NCBI RefSeq assembly: GCF_014206875.1
Contig: NZ_JACIJO010000001.1
Location: forward strand, 496,001-560,000
Direction: 5' to 3'
DNA from: Algoriphagus iocasae
Lineage (GTDB): Bacteria > Bacteroidota > Bacteroidia > Cytophagales > Cyclobacteriaceae
DNA: 64,000 bases
Shown here: positions 62,902-64,000 of the stretch, in pieces
How positions within the stretch are numbered: the stretch's first letter is position 1
Layout: the number at the start of each line of letters is the position of its first letter
Made by a program: the position numbers and the translations under genes
Notes under the pieces: generated by a model
The model's input: the letters and a program-made list of their open reading frames with translations, nothing else
Database searches by the model: none
What the model was told of the DNA's origin: nothing

Positions 62902-64000
62902 GTGTTGTTTTTCTAATCACTCTTCCATTCGTTTTTCCCGTTAATTCTCCTTTATCGATTTCTACAGTTCCATTGACTAGGACATACTCGATCCCAACTG
63001 GGTATTGATGGGGATCTGTAAAAGTGGATTTATCGATAATTGTTTCTGGATTGAAAATGGTAATATCCGCAAAGAATCCTTCTTTGATCAATCCTCTATC
63101 TTTCAAACCAATTCTTTTAGCTGAAAGCCCAGTCATTTTATGAATTGCCTCAGGAAGTAAAAGGATTTGCTTTTCTCTCACATAATAGCCTAAAATTCTT
63201 GGGAATGTTCCGTAAGCTCTCGGATGAGGATGCCCTTCTCCGGGTGAGGAAAGTCGTCCATCTGATCCGACCATGGTCATAGGGTGCTTCATAATATTTT
63301 CCACATCATTCTCATCCATTGCATGGTAAATTGTGCCTGTTCCTCCATTTAGCTGTGCTTGGATCACCAGCTCCGCAGCATTGGGCATAGTTGGCTCCAT
63401 TTTCTCCATTTCCAGCCAATCTAGAAGTGTTTCGCCTTCTAGATCTTTATTCCAACTCACTCTAGAGAATTGTATTCTTCTCAAGTCATTGCCACCTCTG
63501 TCATTTAAAATATTAAAAATGATCCCAGCTTTAATGCTGTCTTTTAGAACTGGATTTGATACTCTTTCTTCAAATTTCCCTCCTTCCATTGCCCAACTTG
63601 GGATCAAAACGCTGATACCAGTGTGACTTGCAGCATATGGATATTGATCCATCATGATATCCAGCCCAAGGTTTCTTGCCGAATCAACCATGGCAAGAGT
63701 TATAGAGCTTTTTCCCCACATTTTCACACCGATTGCTTTATGGTGTGTGAGTACAACCGGTATGGAAGCCTCTCGAGATATGACGATTGCTTCTTTGACC
63801 GCATCAATCAAACCCAAACCTTCCTCTCTAAGATGAGAGGTATAAATACCTCCTTGTTTTGCCGCAACTTTTGAGAGTGCTATTACCTCATCAAGTTCCG
63901 AAAAAGTGCCAGGTAAATATTTTAAGCCTGTAGAAATACCAAATGCACCTTCATTCATTCCTGTTTCGACATAAGATTCCATAAGCTGTAACTCTTCATC
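62885..64000 (-). CDS. N-acyl-D-amino-acid deacylase family amidohydrolase, 5' end cut by window
   Basis: At least 371 aa; the frame stays open to the window edge, so the N-terminal part with the first metal ligands is missing and the ATG at 63982 is internal. The remaining region matches D-aminoacylase: EGAFGISTGLKYLPG, YTSHLREEG, VVLTHHKAIG, MVGSDGRLSSPGEGHPHPRAYGTFPRILG, then the KMTGLSAKRIGLKDRGLI and DITIFNPETI tail. It hydrolyses N-acyl-D-amino acids or N-acylated dipeptides with zinc. Convergent with yicC. Confidence 0.88.
   Translation of the reverse strand, partial: DEELQLMESYVETGMNEGAFGISTGLKYLPGTFSELDEVIALSKVAAKQGGIYTSHLREEGLGLIDAVKEAIVISREASIPVVLTHHKAIGVKMWGKSSITLAMVDSARNLGLDIMMDQYPYAASHTGISVLIPSWAMEGGKFEERVSNPVLKDSIKAGIIFNILNDRGGNDLRRIQFSRVSWNKDLEGETLLDWLEMEKMEPTMPNAAELVIQAQLNGGTGTIYHAMDENDVENIMKHPMTMVGSDGRLSSPGEGHPHPRAYGTFPRILGYYVREKQILLLPEAIHKMTGLSAKRIGLKDRGLIKEGFFADITIFNPETIIDKSTFTDPHQYPVGIEYVLVNGTVEIDKGELTGKTNGRVIRKTTQKKGL

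Noticed and set aside
1-64000. tRNA, rRNA, insertion sequences, attachment sites or replication origin
   Set aside because: Gaps between genes are short and were read on both strands; no cloverleaf, no transposase, and no dnaA-box cluster was noticed.

Overview
The window looks like chromosomal DNA of a Bacteroidota bacterium, most likely order Cytophagales (Algoriphagus/Cyclobacteriaceae type; inference). The evidence is: type IX secretion genes porU and porV; the conserved birA / rsfS-ftsH block; families largely confined to the phylum (DUF4494, DUF6515-like, GNAT/FemAB-like, PAS-plus-orphan-DHp); AT-leaning DNA; few Shine-Dalgarno sites; and several exact matches to the Bacteroidota promoter (-33 TTTG, about 19 bp, -7 TAnnTTTG). 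I saw no rRNA, tRNA, CRISPR array, insertion sequence or prophage. This is mostly core and peripheral metabolic chromosome, not an obvious mobile island.

Layout. 0-2 kb: an NlpC/P60-like protein lacking its catalytic residues, an HNH nuclease and a small secreted lipocalin-like protein. 2-7.2 kb (minus): a GH63-type glucosidase overlapping rnhB, then a lone 550-aa protein with an unrecognised N-terminal domain and a six-unit propeller-like repeat. 7.4-10 kb: a BlaI/BlaR-type repressor and membrane metalloprotease behind two palindromic operators that sit on the -33 and -7 elements. 10-12.1 kb (minus): a MurG-like glycosyltransferase with an LpxH-like phosphoesterase. 12.3-14.8 kb: an S9 dipeptidyl-peptidase. 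15-18.6 kb (minus): small enzymes and an ArsR-SRPBCC-SRPBCC operon with a palindrome on its -7 box. 19-22.6 kb: two lipoproteins and a GT39 glycosyltransferase. 22.7-25.4 kb (minus): a histidine kinase / sigma-54 response regulator pair. 25.6-28.6 kb: an FKBP isomerase, then a sodium/solute symporter with myo-inositol oxygenase. 28.7-35 kb: lpxH, ftsH, rsfS, birA and ahcY. 35-50.5 kb: a mixed set including a 2,4-dienoyl-CoA reductase homologue, a PAS protein with an orphan phosphoacceptor domain, a membrane-anchored patatin, NhaC, and a sugar-modification trio (FdtA-like cupin, FemAB-like acyltransferase, GT2). 50.5-57.6 kb (minus): one translationally coupled operon MBL hydrolase - pssA - porU - porV - M16-like protein. 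57.6-64 kb: an FAD oxidoreductase, a 1095-aa pseudo-peptidase/TolB-propeller/beta-barrel protein, a YicC nuclease and a D-aminoacylase cut by the window edge.

How the genes work together. Envelope biology dominates: lipid A hydrolysis (LpxH), phosphatidylserine synthesis (PssA), T9SS cargo processing (PorU/PorV), membrane quality control (FtsH), surface sugar transfer and BlaR-like envelope sensing. The symporter/MIOX pair probably imports and oxidises myo-inositol to glucuronate.

I did not find a clear new multi-gene system. The most unusual signals are the operator/promoter superposition upstream of blaI, the 550-aa protein, the 1095-aa degenerate-peptidase fusion, the M16-like subunit without catalytic residues in the porU/porV operon, and the NlpC/P60 pseudoenzyme. 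All assignments come from reading the sequence and remembered family signatures; no database search was run.
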